A stretch of 64,000 nt of DNA from Macrophomina tecta. Its lineage: Eukaryota > Ascomycota > Dothideomycetes > Botryosphaeriales > Botryosphaeriaceae. Below are positions 9,276-20,024 of the stretch, one piece after another (the first letter of the stretch is position 1; every line of letters starts with the position of its first letter). The position numbers and the translations under genes are program-made. The notes under the pieces were generated by a model that ran no database searches, was not told where the DNA came from, and saw only the letters and a list, made by a program, of their open reading frames with translations. The stretch spans positions 2,976,001 through 3,040,000 of the forward strand of contig JAKSGN010000038.1 of NCBI GenBank assembly GCA_024180945.1. Reading direction: 5' to 3'.

Positions 9276-10680
9276 TTGCTTAACCTCATGGCCATCCCCC
9301 CGCGCTCGGACGACGCGCACTCCCCAAATCCGCCGGTCAACACGAACAACATGACGCCCGCACCGATTCCCTCGGACTGCTCTGTCCCAGCGCCGACCAA
9401 AGCTGTGCCACCGGAGCCGTCCCCGCATGCAGGATTCGTACATGGCGCGTATTACCCAAGCTGGAAGGTCTACCGGAAACAGCCGCCCTCGTGCATGAAT
9501 TTAAGGGTGGTTTCTCACGTGTTCTACGCCTTCGTGAGGTATGGGCCTTTTCCCAAAGAGGAAATCAGACCTCCAGCAATTCGAGGACCGCCAAAATAAC
9601 GAATAACAGGGTGACAGAAGACGGGACTGCCTATGTACACGCCCAGGCATGCCATGCCACCCACATCTCCAAGCTGACGCCATCCGAAGCACCTCGACGA
9701 AAAAGCCGACACGCAGCTCCCCGTCGACGGCACCGCCGGCTGCCTCCACGCCCTCACAAAGCTCCGCACCGACTCGCACCCCAACGTCAAGCTGCTCCTC
9801 TCCGTCGGCGGCGGCAGCGGCAGCAAGCCCTTCCCCGCCCTGGCCGCCTCCGCCACCGCGCGCCAAACCCTCGCCCACAGCCTCCGCGCCTTCGTCGACC
9901 GCTTTGCCTTTGACGGCGTAGACAGTGAGCGTCCCCCCCCATCCCCCCGGCTCTCTTCCTTCCCCCCACTTCTGCTCACGCAACCCTCAACCAGTCGACT
10001 GGGAGCACCCCACCACCCCCGCCGACGGCACCAACTACGTGCACCTCCTCGCCGCCCTCCGCGCCGCCCTCCCCGCGCCGGCCTATCTCCTCACCGCGGC
10101 CCTCCTCGCCGGCGAGTGGTGCCTGCGCAACATCCCGCTCGGCGCGCTGTCGGCGCACCTCGACCACCTCAACCTCATGTGCTACGACTTCGCCGGCCCG
10201 TGGACGCCGCGCGCCGGCCACCACGCCCAGCTCTTTGCGCCGCCGCATCCGGTCGACGCGTACGCCCAGCGGTCGGGGCATGGAGCAGTCGAGTACGTGC
10301 TCGCGCGCGGGGTGGCCGCGAGGAAGATCGTCATGGGCGTACCGGTGTATGGGAGGAGTTTCCTGGGAGTCAAAGGGGCGGGGGAGAAGTTCAGCGGGCA
10401 TGGCGGAGATGCGGGTGGCGTGTTGGAATATAGGGAGTTGCCCAGGGAGGGAGCAAGCCTGGGGGTGGACGAGAGGGTTGTTGGTGCGGTGTGTTCGGGG
10501 GGCGATGGCGGGTGGGTCTCATATGATAGTCCGGAGACGGTGGCGAGGAAGGCGAGGTATGTGAGGGAGAGGGGCTTGGGGGGACTGTTCTATTGGACAG
10601 GGGTAATGGATAAGGAGGGGGAGGGAAGTCTTTTGCTGACTGGGTATGAAGGACTGTATGGGAAGGAAAGTGACGGATAA
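9276..10680 (+). CDS. GH18 chitinase
   Basis: Four exons with introns 9539-9609, 9635-9689 and 9925-9994 give about 402 residues. After a variable N-terminus come GAYYPSWKVYRKQPPS and SHVFYAFVR, KLLLSVGGGSGS (the SxGG motif), and DGVDIDWEHP at about residues 171-180. The last intron splits that catalytic DxxDxDxE motif; splicing places D171, D174, D176 and the acid Glu178 correctly. Later motifs MCYDFAGPW, GVPVYGRSF and LGGLFYWTG complete the TIM barrel. GH18 enzymes hydrolyse beta-1,4 GlcNAc polymers. No signal peptide or chitin-binding domain is visible; starts at 9276, 9288 or 9351 are possible. It is convergent with the UDP-sugar dehydrogenase and may remodel the polymer made by the cluster. 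Confidence 0.9.
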
Positions 10681-10903
10681 GCGGGAAAAGCATTAATTTT
10701 GAAGGGAATTGGCTGTCTGTAGTCCTATGCTACCAATTCTTTAAAGACTCACCGAAGATGCCTGTGCTACTGCCGTCCAAGAAAAGAAAAAAAAAATATT
10801 TTTTTTACCCTATTATCCACGCTATACTCCAATCCCAGATGTATATGTACCTCGAAATATGCCAAACCTCAAACCGAATTAGCAAAACAAAGAAGAAGTC
10901 TAA

Positions 10904-12422
10904 TCACGCACAACACCACTTCACCAGCGTGCCCTCCCCCAGCTCCTCCAACACCCCCCAATCCAACCCATGCTGCCTCACCGCCACGACAATCAAATCA
11001 AAACTTTCCAAACACTCTCGATTCCACTCACTCGCCACATCCAGCCGCGGCACGAACGGCACCGTCTCCTCGTCCACGAGCGGATCCGCGTAGGCCACAT
11101 CGACATCCCACTCCTGCAGCAGATGCTTGACCAGCGCAACGCCGGGGCTGCAGCTGACCACGCTCTGGCCGGGCTTGAAGCCCAGGCCAACAACGAGCAC
11201 GCTCGCCCAGCTGCCGGGCTCGGCGGCGCGGCGCTCGCACAGCTCGCGCATGGCGGCGTCGCCGACGCGGCCCGGGCGCGCCCACATGCGCTCCGTCGCG
11301 GCGCGGAGCAGCGGGAAGTCGTTGTCGGCGAGCAGGTAGAAGGGGTTGACGGGGATGCAGTGCCCGCCCACGCCGAGGCTGGGGTGGAAGGGCTGGTAGC
11401 CGAACGGCTTGGTGGCCGCGGCCCGGGCGACCTCGTGCGCGTCGATGCCGCGCGCCGCGCACGCGTCCGCCATCTCGTTCGCGTACGCGATGCCGATCAT
11501 GCGCTGGCAGTTCTCGTACAGCTTCGTCATCTCGGCCACCTCGGGCGAGGAGACCGGGACCACGCAGGCGAAGACTTGCGCGTACAGCTGCTGGATCGAG
11601 GAGAGCGAGTGCGGCGTGATGTCGTCGAGGCCGGAGATGATCTTGGGGATCGTGTGGACGGGCGGGTCGGTACGGCCAGGGTCGACGCGCTGAGCGAGAT
11701 GTAAGTAAATTTTTGTATTTTTTTTTTTTTTTTGGGCCGGGGGGTGGAGGGGGAGGAGAGGTCGGAGGGCAGAGAAGGAAAAGGGGAAGAACAAAAGTTT
11801 AGGGAAGACCGAGGAATGATAGACTTACTTCGGGACTCATGCCGGCTTTGAGGTTGCGCGAGCGCATCAGGTTGCCGAGCAGCTTGCGGGTCATGCCGAC
11901 GCCGACGGAGCTCTCGATGACGACGGTAGCGCCAGGGCGGGCATAGGTGCCCACGGTGGTGAGGGCGGACCGAACAAACGAAGTGTCAATCTGCTTGTCC
12001 GGCAGGAGGGTCGTGGGGACGGAGACAAGGAAGTGAGTGGCACGAGCGAGGTCGGCAGGGTTGGAGGTCAAAGTGATTGATGGGTAGGTGGTTAGCTCGT
12101 CAGCAATGGTTTCCAGCCGCTTCTTCGAGACATCATAGGCGAGAACGTCGAACTTGGAAGCGAAGACGGTGACGAGGTGCAGGCCGACGTAGCCGACTCC
12201 AATGACGGCCACGAGGGGCGGCTCGGCGGCAGAGACGGGCGCGAGGGGCTCGAGCTGGGAGGCATGGAAGAACTCCTCGTTCACTTCTTCCGGAGGCGGC
12301 GTGTCGGCATTTGAGGGGCCCAATGAACTCCACACCATGGAAGAGTCTTGAACAAGGCCATTGGGGGGCTGCTCGGCAGCCGGGGTAGCAACTTCGGGGA
12401 TCATATCTACGGATGGATGCAA
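10904..12422 (-). CDS. UDP-glucose/UDP-ManNAc-type nucleotide-sugar dehydrogenase
   Basis: Two exons separated by a 139-nt intron (11690-11828) that contains a long A run on the coding strand. The 459-residue product has an unstructured N-terminus, then the NAD-binding VIGVGYVG motif (residues 73-80) and VIESSVGVGMTRKLL. The central domain has SSPEVAEMTKLYENCQRM, and catalytic Cys309 lies in GVGGHCIPVNPFYLL. The C-terminal UDP-binding domain contains VLVVGLGFKPG. The GGHCIPVNP form is closer to bacterial WecC-like UDP-N-acetylmannosamine dehydrogenases than to eukaryotic UDP-glucose dehydrogenases. The reaction is two-step NAD-dependent oxidation of a UDP-hexose to the uronic acid. The ATG at 12422 is taken as start, with TTATAAG about 110 bp upstream. 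It lies tail-to-tail with the chitinase. Confidence 0.88.
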
Positions 12423-12627
12423 CGACTGCAGGCGGAACGAAAGTACGGGGGTGTGTTGAGACAGGAAATGTAAAGTGAGAGACTGGCAACGAGCAACTAC
12501 CTCACTTCGACGCCGCGCCGGGACCAGACCTTATAAGCACAACGCCTACGGCTTCTCTGCTGATGGTGGCATCTGGGTACATGTTGGTGCGGCTGCGCCG
12601 AGACCGCGGCCCAGTTCCAATACATGC
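12423..12627 (-). promoter_or_regulatory. Promoter region of the nucleotide-sugar dehydrogenase
   Basis: The minus strand carries TTATAAG at about 12530-12536, roughly 110 bp upstream of the dehydrogenase ATG (12422), a plausible TATA element. No other control site can be recognised by eye. Confidence 0.35.
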
Positions 12628-12966
12628 TCACAAATTGCCCACCACATCCCCGAAGCTGCCTGCATCTCCCGCTCGATCGGACGGAAATGGGAGCAGGTGA
12701 GGGCAATTGGGGAAGGAGAGAAATTGGTTAGAGCCGGAGAACACAAGATCCAGGCTGAGCGGTGGTAAGGGGGGGCGTCGGGCGGCCAGCTGAGCCGCAG
12801 GTCCAGCTGAACGGACCTTGATCGTGATGATCACCAGAGATGTGGATGCAAGCATGAGGAGCAGTCCAGGCACGATGATGCAAAACCTGGGCTTGGTTGG
12901 ACCCATGATCGCGTCAGTCACGGCTGCGAGGGCCCGTCGCTTTTTCGGTGGATAGCGCCATGCCAT
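12628..12966 (-). CDS. Possible small single-pass membrane protein
   Basis: A 112-codon frame with a basic N-terminus (YPPKKRR) and, at about residues 26-50, a strongly hydrophobic segment (RFCIIVPGLLLMLASTSLVI) that could be a transmembrane anchor. The remainder is Pro/Ala-rich and domain-free. Splicing to short downstream frames near 12550-12700 is possible but no convincing donor is visible. It lies between two polysaccharide-gene neighbours, so it could be an accessory membrane protein, but a chance frame in GC-rich DNA cannot be excluded. Confidence 0.3.
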   Translation of the reverse strand: MAWRYPPKKRRALAAVTDAIMGPTKPRFCIIVPGLLLMLASTSLVIITIKVRSAGPAAQLAARRPPLPPLSLDLVFSGSNQFLSFPNCPHLLPFPSDRAGDAGSFGDVVGNL

Positions 12967-14671
12967 GGCTGCGTCGCGCGTAAGGTGGCATCACAGAGAC
13001 TTAGCCAACTGCCGGCCAGTGGAAATAGCACGCGGGAGATGTTGCAAAGCACGAGCTGCCAAGGCATGGCCCCACAGCGGGGGAGGGAGAGGATGAGGGC
13101 GGAGAAGGAAGCGAGAAAAAAATAAACTGAGGTTGGGGTCGTGGCAGTTGGTCGAAGGATCGGCAACAGTGGCCAAAAGCAGACTGCAGGACAGGTATAC
13201 GAAGAAGCGCAAGAGCAGGGGCATGTTGGATGTTGGTTGGCTGGAGGGAAGCTTGGCACGAGATGCTTGAGTCTCGGTTAAGCTCGCGCTGGGCTGACGC
13301 CTCCCCGGCCAGCAACCCGCGCGGGGTGCATCTGGCCCACGAAAACACACGGCCCAGAGCCAAGAGTGCCAAGGCGGCCGAAACCTGTTGCCTTCCGCCA
13401 CCGGCTGGCGGTGAGTGGTGGCTCGGGCGGCGGGAGAGCTCCAACTGCCAGGCTTGCAGGAGTTGGCAGACACCCAGGGCGCGCTGGACGGCGGAGCCAA
13501 CAGACACGGCCATGCCGTCCCGCCGGCATCCGCACCCCTGAGAGCTGCCTTTCTGCAGAGGATTGAAGTGATACAGCTTGCTGTCGGCGCTGGGCGAGGC
13601 GACGCTCAGGCACCATCGACAAGGCTGAACCCCAAGGAGCCTCAGCTCTCTTGCCAGATCGGGCTGCTCTTGAGACGCCCGGCGAAGAGGCTCAACAGCC
13701 GGCCGCCACGCGCCCTCTCGGTCCCTAGGCGTTTCAGAGTCAAACAACGCCTGTTGCCGTCACCAGACCAGCCAACGCGCCCGGCCGATGGATAGGCCCT
13801 GGCCAAAGGATCGGCGGACCGAGCGACGCTGCCGTACACTATTGGGACCACCATCGACAGTGACCATGAGCCGGGCGCAAACTCGACGGAGTTAACGTGC
13901 GGGCTGCGTGCCCGTCGGCGCTCGTGTATGTAGGCATGCCGCGCCGTGGGCGTGCTTGCAGCTCGCGATCGGTACGGCGCCAAGGGTATGCGACGAAAAC
14001 GTAGGGGGGGGGCCCATGTGTCTGTACCACGCCCAATCGTTTCTGGCTCTCTCCCGATGCACGCGGGCGCCGGCTCGCCTCGAACGCGTTAGGTAAAAAG
14101 CACAGTCAGCGCAAGCCTATTTTTGCGCGGAGCGAGGGCAAAGGAAGCACGAAACGGTGGGAATTGAGGCCATAGATTGAGCCGCCGAAGACGCGATCGC
14201 CGCCGGCAGAGACGTCCTCCGCAATTTCCTGTTTGGGAACGCGGGCGCACGGCAGCCAACCAAATCCGCCCATTTGCCCGCCTTTTTAATATCTCCGGCA
14301 AAATCTGCTGCAGCCGCCCACCCCGGGGGCACAGGAGCAGAATCTCCTGTTCAGCGCTGACGAAAGAATTCAGACCAATGAGCGAATCGGCCTGCTCTCT
14401 CTTTTTTGCAGAGCATTGGCACGGGAAGTTTTTCTTGCTGGCATTGCGTTGCGGGATCGCGGGATCAAAGGTCTTGCATATTTCGTAGAATTAAGTTGCA
14501 AGCAAGAAGAAACAGGCCCGAATTAGGTTAACGATCCGACAAGGCCGCCCATCCCATCCCTATTATCCCCCGACCTGTCCGTTTCTTCCAGCCGCGTGTA
14601 TGTGGAAAGAAGCATCGAAACTACAGTATGTAGGCAGGCAAAGTGCATTTGCCGTCGCCGCACCTTTTAGC
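12967..14671. other. GC-rich intergenic region inside the polysaccharide gene set
   Basis: Long overlapping frames on both strands (for example 13001-13747 minus) look like by-products of high GC. One minus-strand frame starting at 13224 begins MPLLLRFFVYLSCSLLLATV, which resembles a signal peptide, but the continuation has no domain. I see no supported gene here. At 1.7 kb this is an unusually large gap inside an otherwise compact group. Confidence 0.35.
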
Positions 14672-16095
14672 CTAGGCCAGCGCGACAAAAGCAACGTTGA
14701 TGAGACTAACGGCAGCCCCCAGCATCTTCCCGAGCGCGATTAGGCCTGCGCTGCCGCTTTCGGCGACGCCAGAGGTACTTCGTTCCGCCACCTCAGCCGT
14801 CCCGGCGGAGAGCCCTGCCCGCTCGACCAAGTTTTGGGGCGGCGAGATCCCGTCTGACCGTTTGACGGTTGCGGATGCGCTGATCGCGCCACCCGTCGCG
14901 GGATCACGGTACCAATTCTGAGCAGGGTCTCCCAGGCACTCGCCGACGGTGACAAACCTGTAGCCCAGGCTCTTGCCTTCGTTAATGATGAATTGCGTTA
15001 GGTTGCGGACCGTCTGCGGGTGGATGTCGTGGTCTCCAACAATGAACAGGGACGAGGCCGGATCTCCGTTCTGGAGCGCATTGGAGACAATATTCTTGGA
15101 GTTCTGGATCAGGTCGGGCGTGAGGTTCTGGTAATCCAGGGTGTCGAGGTTCCACTTGATCTAGAGCGCGGATCAGTGAATGCATTGGAAGATAGATATA
15201 ATATTGGCTGAGACTCACTACGTGGTACCCCAGCGCCTCGATGTCGTCCACACAGCCGGCGGTGCGCAGGCATGTATTGTATGGCGGACGCATGTAGGTC
15301 GGGAAGTAGCCGAGCACGTTCCTAAACGCCATCTCGTTCTTCACCAGCTGGTCGAATCTCTCCGCGCTGGTGATCTCGTTGAGGTTCTGGTGGCTCCAGG
15401 TGTGGCTGGCAACCTGGTGGCCCTCGCTGACCATGCGGCGCAGGATCCCAGGCCACGCCAGGCTCTCGTTGTCGATCCTGCCCTTGCCGAGGTTGACGCC
15501 AGTGACGAAGAACGTCGCCGGCACCGCGTTGGCCTTCAAGATGTCCAGGAGCTCCGAAGTGTAGATGTAAGGCCCATCGTCGTAGGTGAGGGCAAGGGTG
15601 CCTGCCTTGGTGCACTGCGTGTAGCCGCCGCCACCGTAGGCAACGCTGCCAAGGCGAGGCCTGGGCACCGCAGAGGTGCTTGCTCCGGACGGGGCCGCGT
15701 TCGCGTCACAGGCCGGGCCATATTCGAACAGGCAGTCGGGGGCATCGCAATAGGCTCGACCCACACCGCACACGCCCTGCAGTTGCCATTAGCCGACGAA
15801 GATCCTTTATAGCGGATGCACATCTAAAACGGACATTGGCAGAGCAGCACAGACCAGGGCCACAGACAGCTCCCCCGGCATTCGGGCCGCAGCTGCTGCC
15901 CGCGGCTTGACGACGATCAAGTCCGGAGTCGATTGGTGCAAATTGGGCGGCATTGCTTTTCGCGCTCAGAGAAAACCTGGCTCGCAGCGCAGGGCTGCCT
16001 GCGTCGCCAAGCAGCGCGGCTTCGTGGGCCTGGACGATGGCCGGCAGCAGGGCCAGCGAGAGGGCCAAAGACGAGACGAGACGACCGGAGAACAT
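14672..16095 (-). CDS. Chitin (polysaccharide) deacetylase with CBM18 domain and likely GPI anchor
   Basis: Three exons, all joined in phase 0 (introns 15777-15834 and 15161-15218), give 435 residues. Signal peptide: MFSGRLVSSLALSLALLPAIVQA. A Cys-rich chitin-binding type-1 (CBM18) module follows (CGPNAGGAVCGPGLCCSANG to about residue 110), and its coding sequence is split by the first intron, whose donor GTCCGT is weak. The NodB/CE4 domain has TYDDGP (about 151-156), HTWSH and RPPYNTCLR, the metal-binding and catalytic motifs. LFIVGDHDIHPQTV precedes a C-terminal hydrophobic tail (LIALGKMLGAAVSLINVAFVALA) typical of GPI attachment. It would remove acetyl groups from GlcNAc polymer at the cell surface. 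It is divergent from the GT2 gene across about 0.85 kb. Confidence 0.92.
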
Positions 16096-16939
16096 GGCGG
16101 ACGCAGTGAAATTCGAGAAGCGAGAGTGAGCAACGCGTCCTCCAGCACCACGGCTCCTGCGCATGTATATGTCCTCCGCCAGCGCCGTCGATACGAACAG
16201 CTGATCCGGCAGTTGCGTGCGGCGCTGCCATTATGAGTTTTGGCGGTGGAGGCGCAGATGCAACATGCAGTTGCCAATAGTGCGCGCCCCCCTGCCCGGG
16301 CCATTTGAGACTACGCTGCACGTCATCATCATGAGGAGGCTGCTGGCCGACAGCACGCAAAGGAGCCAGGGGGCGGAAAGCTGTGAATCCCACGACACGA
16401 GAGGGGGGTGGGGTCAGCTGTTAGCTCCATCGGACAAGAATAGCAGCGCGTGGTGGAGTGTTTCTCCGGGCGAGCATCCTGCACATGTTGCAAGGCGGAG
16501 AGAAGCTTGCCAAGACACTCGGCTGAACAGCTGCCACCCAACGTGGTGCGTCGAACGTGGCTGGATGGCTTCCGACCCGTACCAACGGCGAGGTACCACC
16601 CTTCTTGGCTGCAGTTGGCACCTGCGGCTCGCCGTCCCAGCAACACTAACAGTCAATCGCGCGATGCCGTCTCGGCGCATGATCGTGCTCGTTGTCAGCT
16701 CAGCTCCGGCCGGAGCACGTCGTCTGCCAGTGCCCAATGCAGCAGTAGCTTGCTGCGTCTGAGTCCTGCCCATGAGTTGCTTCCGCTCCTTCACCCATGC
16801 TCGGGCGAGAGCATACCTGGCCCGCTCGGCCAAGAAAAAAAAAATATTGGTTGGCCGTATAAAATTCTGGCTCCGGCGAGTTCCCCTCGTATTGCTCTGC
16901 TTGGGACACTGACTCCTCATCTTTTCGACCATACACTCG
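16096..16939. promoter_or_regulatory. Divergent intergenic region between deacetylase and GT2 genes
   Basis: The 844 bp between two outward-facing starts. On the + side TATAAAA at 16858-16864 lies about 80 bp before the GT2 ATG, preceded by an A-rich tract. This head-to-head arrangement would allow shared control of the deacetylase and the polymerase. No specific factor site can be assigned. Long frames in this interval (for example 16414-16932 minus) have no recognisable features. Confidence 0.5.
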
Positions 16940-19900
16940 TTGGTCAGTCAATCGTTGACCATGCCTTCCTCTCGCTTGCCAAACAACAACGCCTTCACAC
17001 GGCGGCCGCCCGTTCATGAAAATACTGCCAAACTGCCCTATCCCGTCCCGGTATATACGAGGGGCTCTTCTGCGGCATCCACCAGTTCAAACCTCTCAGC
17101 GCAAGACTCCTACCCGGAAGACTACCCTTCCTCTGGATGGCAGACCACGCGTGCTTCAACGCGCCCATCCTCCGTCAATGACTCTGAGCCGGAGCCGGAA
17201 ATCGACCCGCGCAAGCGGCACCTTTCTCCGCCGCGCGTTCAGAGCCCCAGGAGCCAGCTTCACCAGGAAGTGCAGAGAGACGAAGAGCCAGTTCCGCAAA
17301 CCCCGTCTCTCCCCCTGGGAGAACAGAGGAAAATAGTTCCCGTTCCTCTGCGGCATCCGAGCCACCAGCTGAGCAATCCTTTAACCGCCCATCCGCGAAC
17401 GCCATCTGCAAATGCCTCGGCAGCATCGTTCCGCCAGGACGTGGCGACCATCGCGGCCGTGTCACCTTCGAAAGAGGAGCGTTTCCAAGCTTACGCCGAG
17501 ATGTGCAACCAAGCGCTGCCGAAGACGCGCCCAGCGGTATCGCCAGAGTTTAGCAAGCTGGCCAGACGCATGATCACGCAGCAAAAGCTGATGATGACGG
17601 CGGGCTTGATCTGCGCAAAGTAAGTGTTCGCCCTGCTCCCGTCCCAGCCGTTTCCGAAAGGAACCTCACACGCCGTCAGCTTCATCCTGATCTTTGCGTC
17701 CTGGTTCTGGCCGGCGTACTACTACATCTACCTCCCGTTCATCACGCTCACAGTGGCGCTCAACTGCATCATGGTCTTCTCGGTCATTTTCTTCAGCATC
17801 AAGCACCGCATCTTCCCGGAAAAGGTCATCATGCCCACGTCGCCCGAGTCGCTGGTGCTGCTGCTGCCCTGCTACAACGAGAATCTCGAGGAATGCACCA
17901 AGTCGCTGGACTCACTCGTCGCGCAGCAGCACCTCGAGAACCACAAGAAAGCCATCATGATCATCTGCGACGGGCGTGTCCGCGGCGCCGGGATGGACAA
18001 GACCACCGCACAATACTTGCTCGAGGACATCCTGGTCGAGAAGACGGAGCGCAAGGTCGTCAAGCAGGCCTACACGGCGTGGGACCAGCAGCCGATGGAC
18101 GTAACGATGCAGAAGGGAGTGTACAAGGGGCTGCCCTACTTCTGCATCATCAAGCACCAGAACCAGGGCAAGCGCGACGGGCTGATCGCGCTGCGGTCCT
18201 TCCTGTACAAGTTCAACACGCGCGCGGAGAAGCCGCAGATGCTGTTCCGGCCGGCCTTCTTCGCGGAGATGGCCATGTGGCTGCACGAGGAGGCAGGCTT
18301 CGACGAGGTCACGCACCTGATCGGCATGGACGCCGACACGGTCTTCGCGGACGACTGCATCGCGGAGCTGCTCAAGCAGAGCCACTACCCGGACACGGTG
18401 GGCGTGTGCGGGTACGTGGCCGTCGACTTCAAGAACCACAACTGGAACGTGTGGAGCCTGTACCAATCGTCCGAGTACACCATCTCGCAGGGCCTGCGCC
18501 GCCTGCACCAGTCCATCGTCACCAACAAGGTCTCCTGCCTCCCCGGCTGCTGCCAGCTGCTCAAGATCTGCGAGGAGACGTGCGGCGACCACGTGCTGAC
18601 GGAGCTGTTTGGCTACTGCCCCACCCCGGCCGACAACATTCTCAAGCAGATCCGCGCGACCGCGTCCGAGGACCGCAACCACGTGTGTCTGATGCTGTCG
18701 GCGCGGCCGCAGTCGCGCACCCGCCAGGCGCTGCGTGCCCGCGCCCTCACCGACGTGCCGCACTCGTGGTCCGTCTTCCTGTCGCAGCGCCGCCGCTGGA
18801 CGCTGGGCGCCACCGCCAACGACCTGTTTCTGTTCAAGGCGCCGGGCGTGCAGTGGTGGGAGCGCATCCTGGCCTTCGCCAACTGCCTGACCTGGTCGCT
18901 GAACGTCTTCATCTTCGCCAGTCTGGCCAGCCTGATCCACGCCATCCTGGGTAAGTGTTGCGCATTCCGCACCATCCACCACCCTGCCGTACTGATTGCC
19001 GCGCTCGACAGTCGTCCCCTGGTGGATCATCCTCGCCTTCGCCGCCGTCATGCTCACCCCGCTGACCTACTACCTCTGCATCGCCATCTGGCTGCCGCGC
19101 ACCGCCTTCGAGCGGTGCCAATACCTCGCCGGCTGCGCCTTCTACGTGCTGTGCGGGCCCTTCATCAACATCTCCGTGCTCTTCTACGCCGTGTGGAACA
19201 TGGACTCCTTCGGCTGGGGCAAGACGCGCAAAGTCATCTCGACCGACGACGACGACGACGGCGAGGGCGAGAAGGTCGCCGCGCCCGTCGCTGCCGATGT
19301 CGAGAACGCCCCGGCCGCCGCGCGCCGCGACCCTGCCCCCGCCGCCACCTACCCCGAGATCATCGCCCTCGTCGGCCGCTCGCCGGACGACGCCGCCACC
19401 AAAGACCTCGCCACCACCTTCGCCGCCTCCCACCGCACCCTCATCTACGAGCCCGACACCTCCGCCCTCGCCCGCGCCCGCGCCCTGCACTCCTCGCCGT
19501 ACCACACCGTCGAGGTCTCCGCCGACGCCTCGCGCCTCGCCCTCGCGTCGCTCTTCCTCCTCACGACGTCGCGCAACGACGCGCCCGCGACGCACGAGCG
19601 CGTGGCCGCGGTGCTGGCGCACGCGCGGGCCGGGAGCGTGCTGGTGGTGCTGGATGATGGCGGGGCGCTGGAGGGCGTGGCGGTGGAGGAGCTGCTGGGA
19701 GCGTGCGAGGCCAGGGGCGTGGTCTTGGGCCTGGCGCGGGTGGAGCGACCGTGGGAGGTGGTGGTCGCGGCGGGGCAGGAGGGAGCGAGGGCGTGGGTGG
19801 AGGAGGTGTTTGGGAGGGTGAGGGCGGAGGGGGTCGTTGTGGAGGTGGTGGCGGGCCGGGAGGAGCAGAGGCAGGAGGAGAAGGAGAGTGCGAGGAGGAA

Positions 19901-20024
19901 GAAGACGAAGGAGGAGGAGGGGAGAGTGGTGAGGGGCACGGAGGCGGGTGTGGGTGCGGTGGGTGTGGCGGCGAAGCAGCCGGGCGCGAGGGTCGAGGAG
20001 GTGAGGAGTGTCGGGGCTGTCTGA
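16940..20024 (+). CDS. Chitin-synthase-like family 2 glycosyltransferase
   Basis: Three exons (introns 17620-17679 and 18951-19011) encode about 987 residues from 16940, or 980 from the ATG at 16961. The first ~215 residues are disordered and rich in Ser/Pro. A membrane segment (FILIFASWFWPAYYYIYLPF) follows, then the GT2 domain: LLLPCYNENLEE, ICDGRVRGAGMDKT, GMDADTVFADD, ASEDRNHVCLML and SVFLSQRRRWTLG, i.e. the substrate, DxD and QRRRW signatures of processive chitin/hyaluronan/cellulose synthases. Two or more C-terminal membrane spans precede an acidic linker and a ~270-residue tail. It would polymerise a UDP-sugar, most likely UDP-GlcNAc, across the plasma membrane. The pattern is closest to PF03142-type chitin synthases, but the protein lacks myosin and cytochrome-b5 modules and is a divergent form. 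Confidence 0.9.

Noticed and set aside
13001..13747. 248-codon minus-strand frame
   Set aside because: Overlaps several equally long frames on both strands in GC-rich DNA and contains no domain; judged a composition artefact.
17893..19057. Long frames of 350-380 codons antisense or shifted relative to the GT2 gene
   Set aside because: They lie entirely over the chitin-synthase-like exon in other frames and have the Arg/Pro/Gly-rich look of shadow frames.
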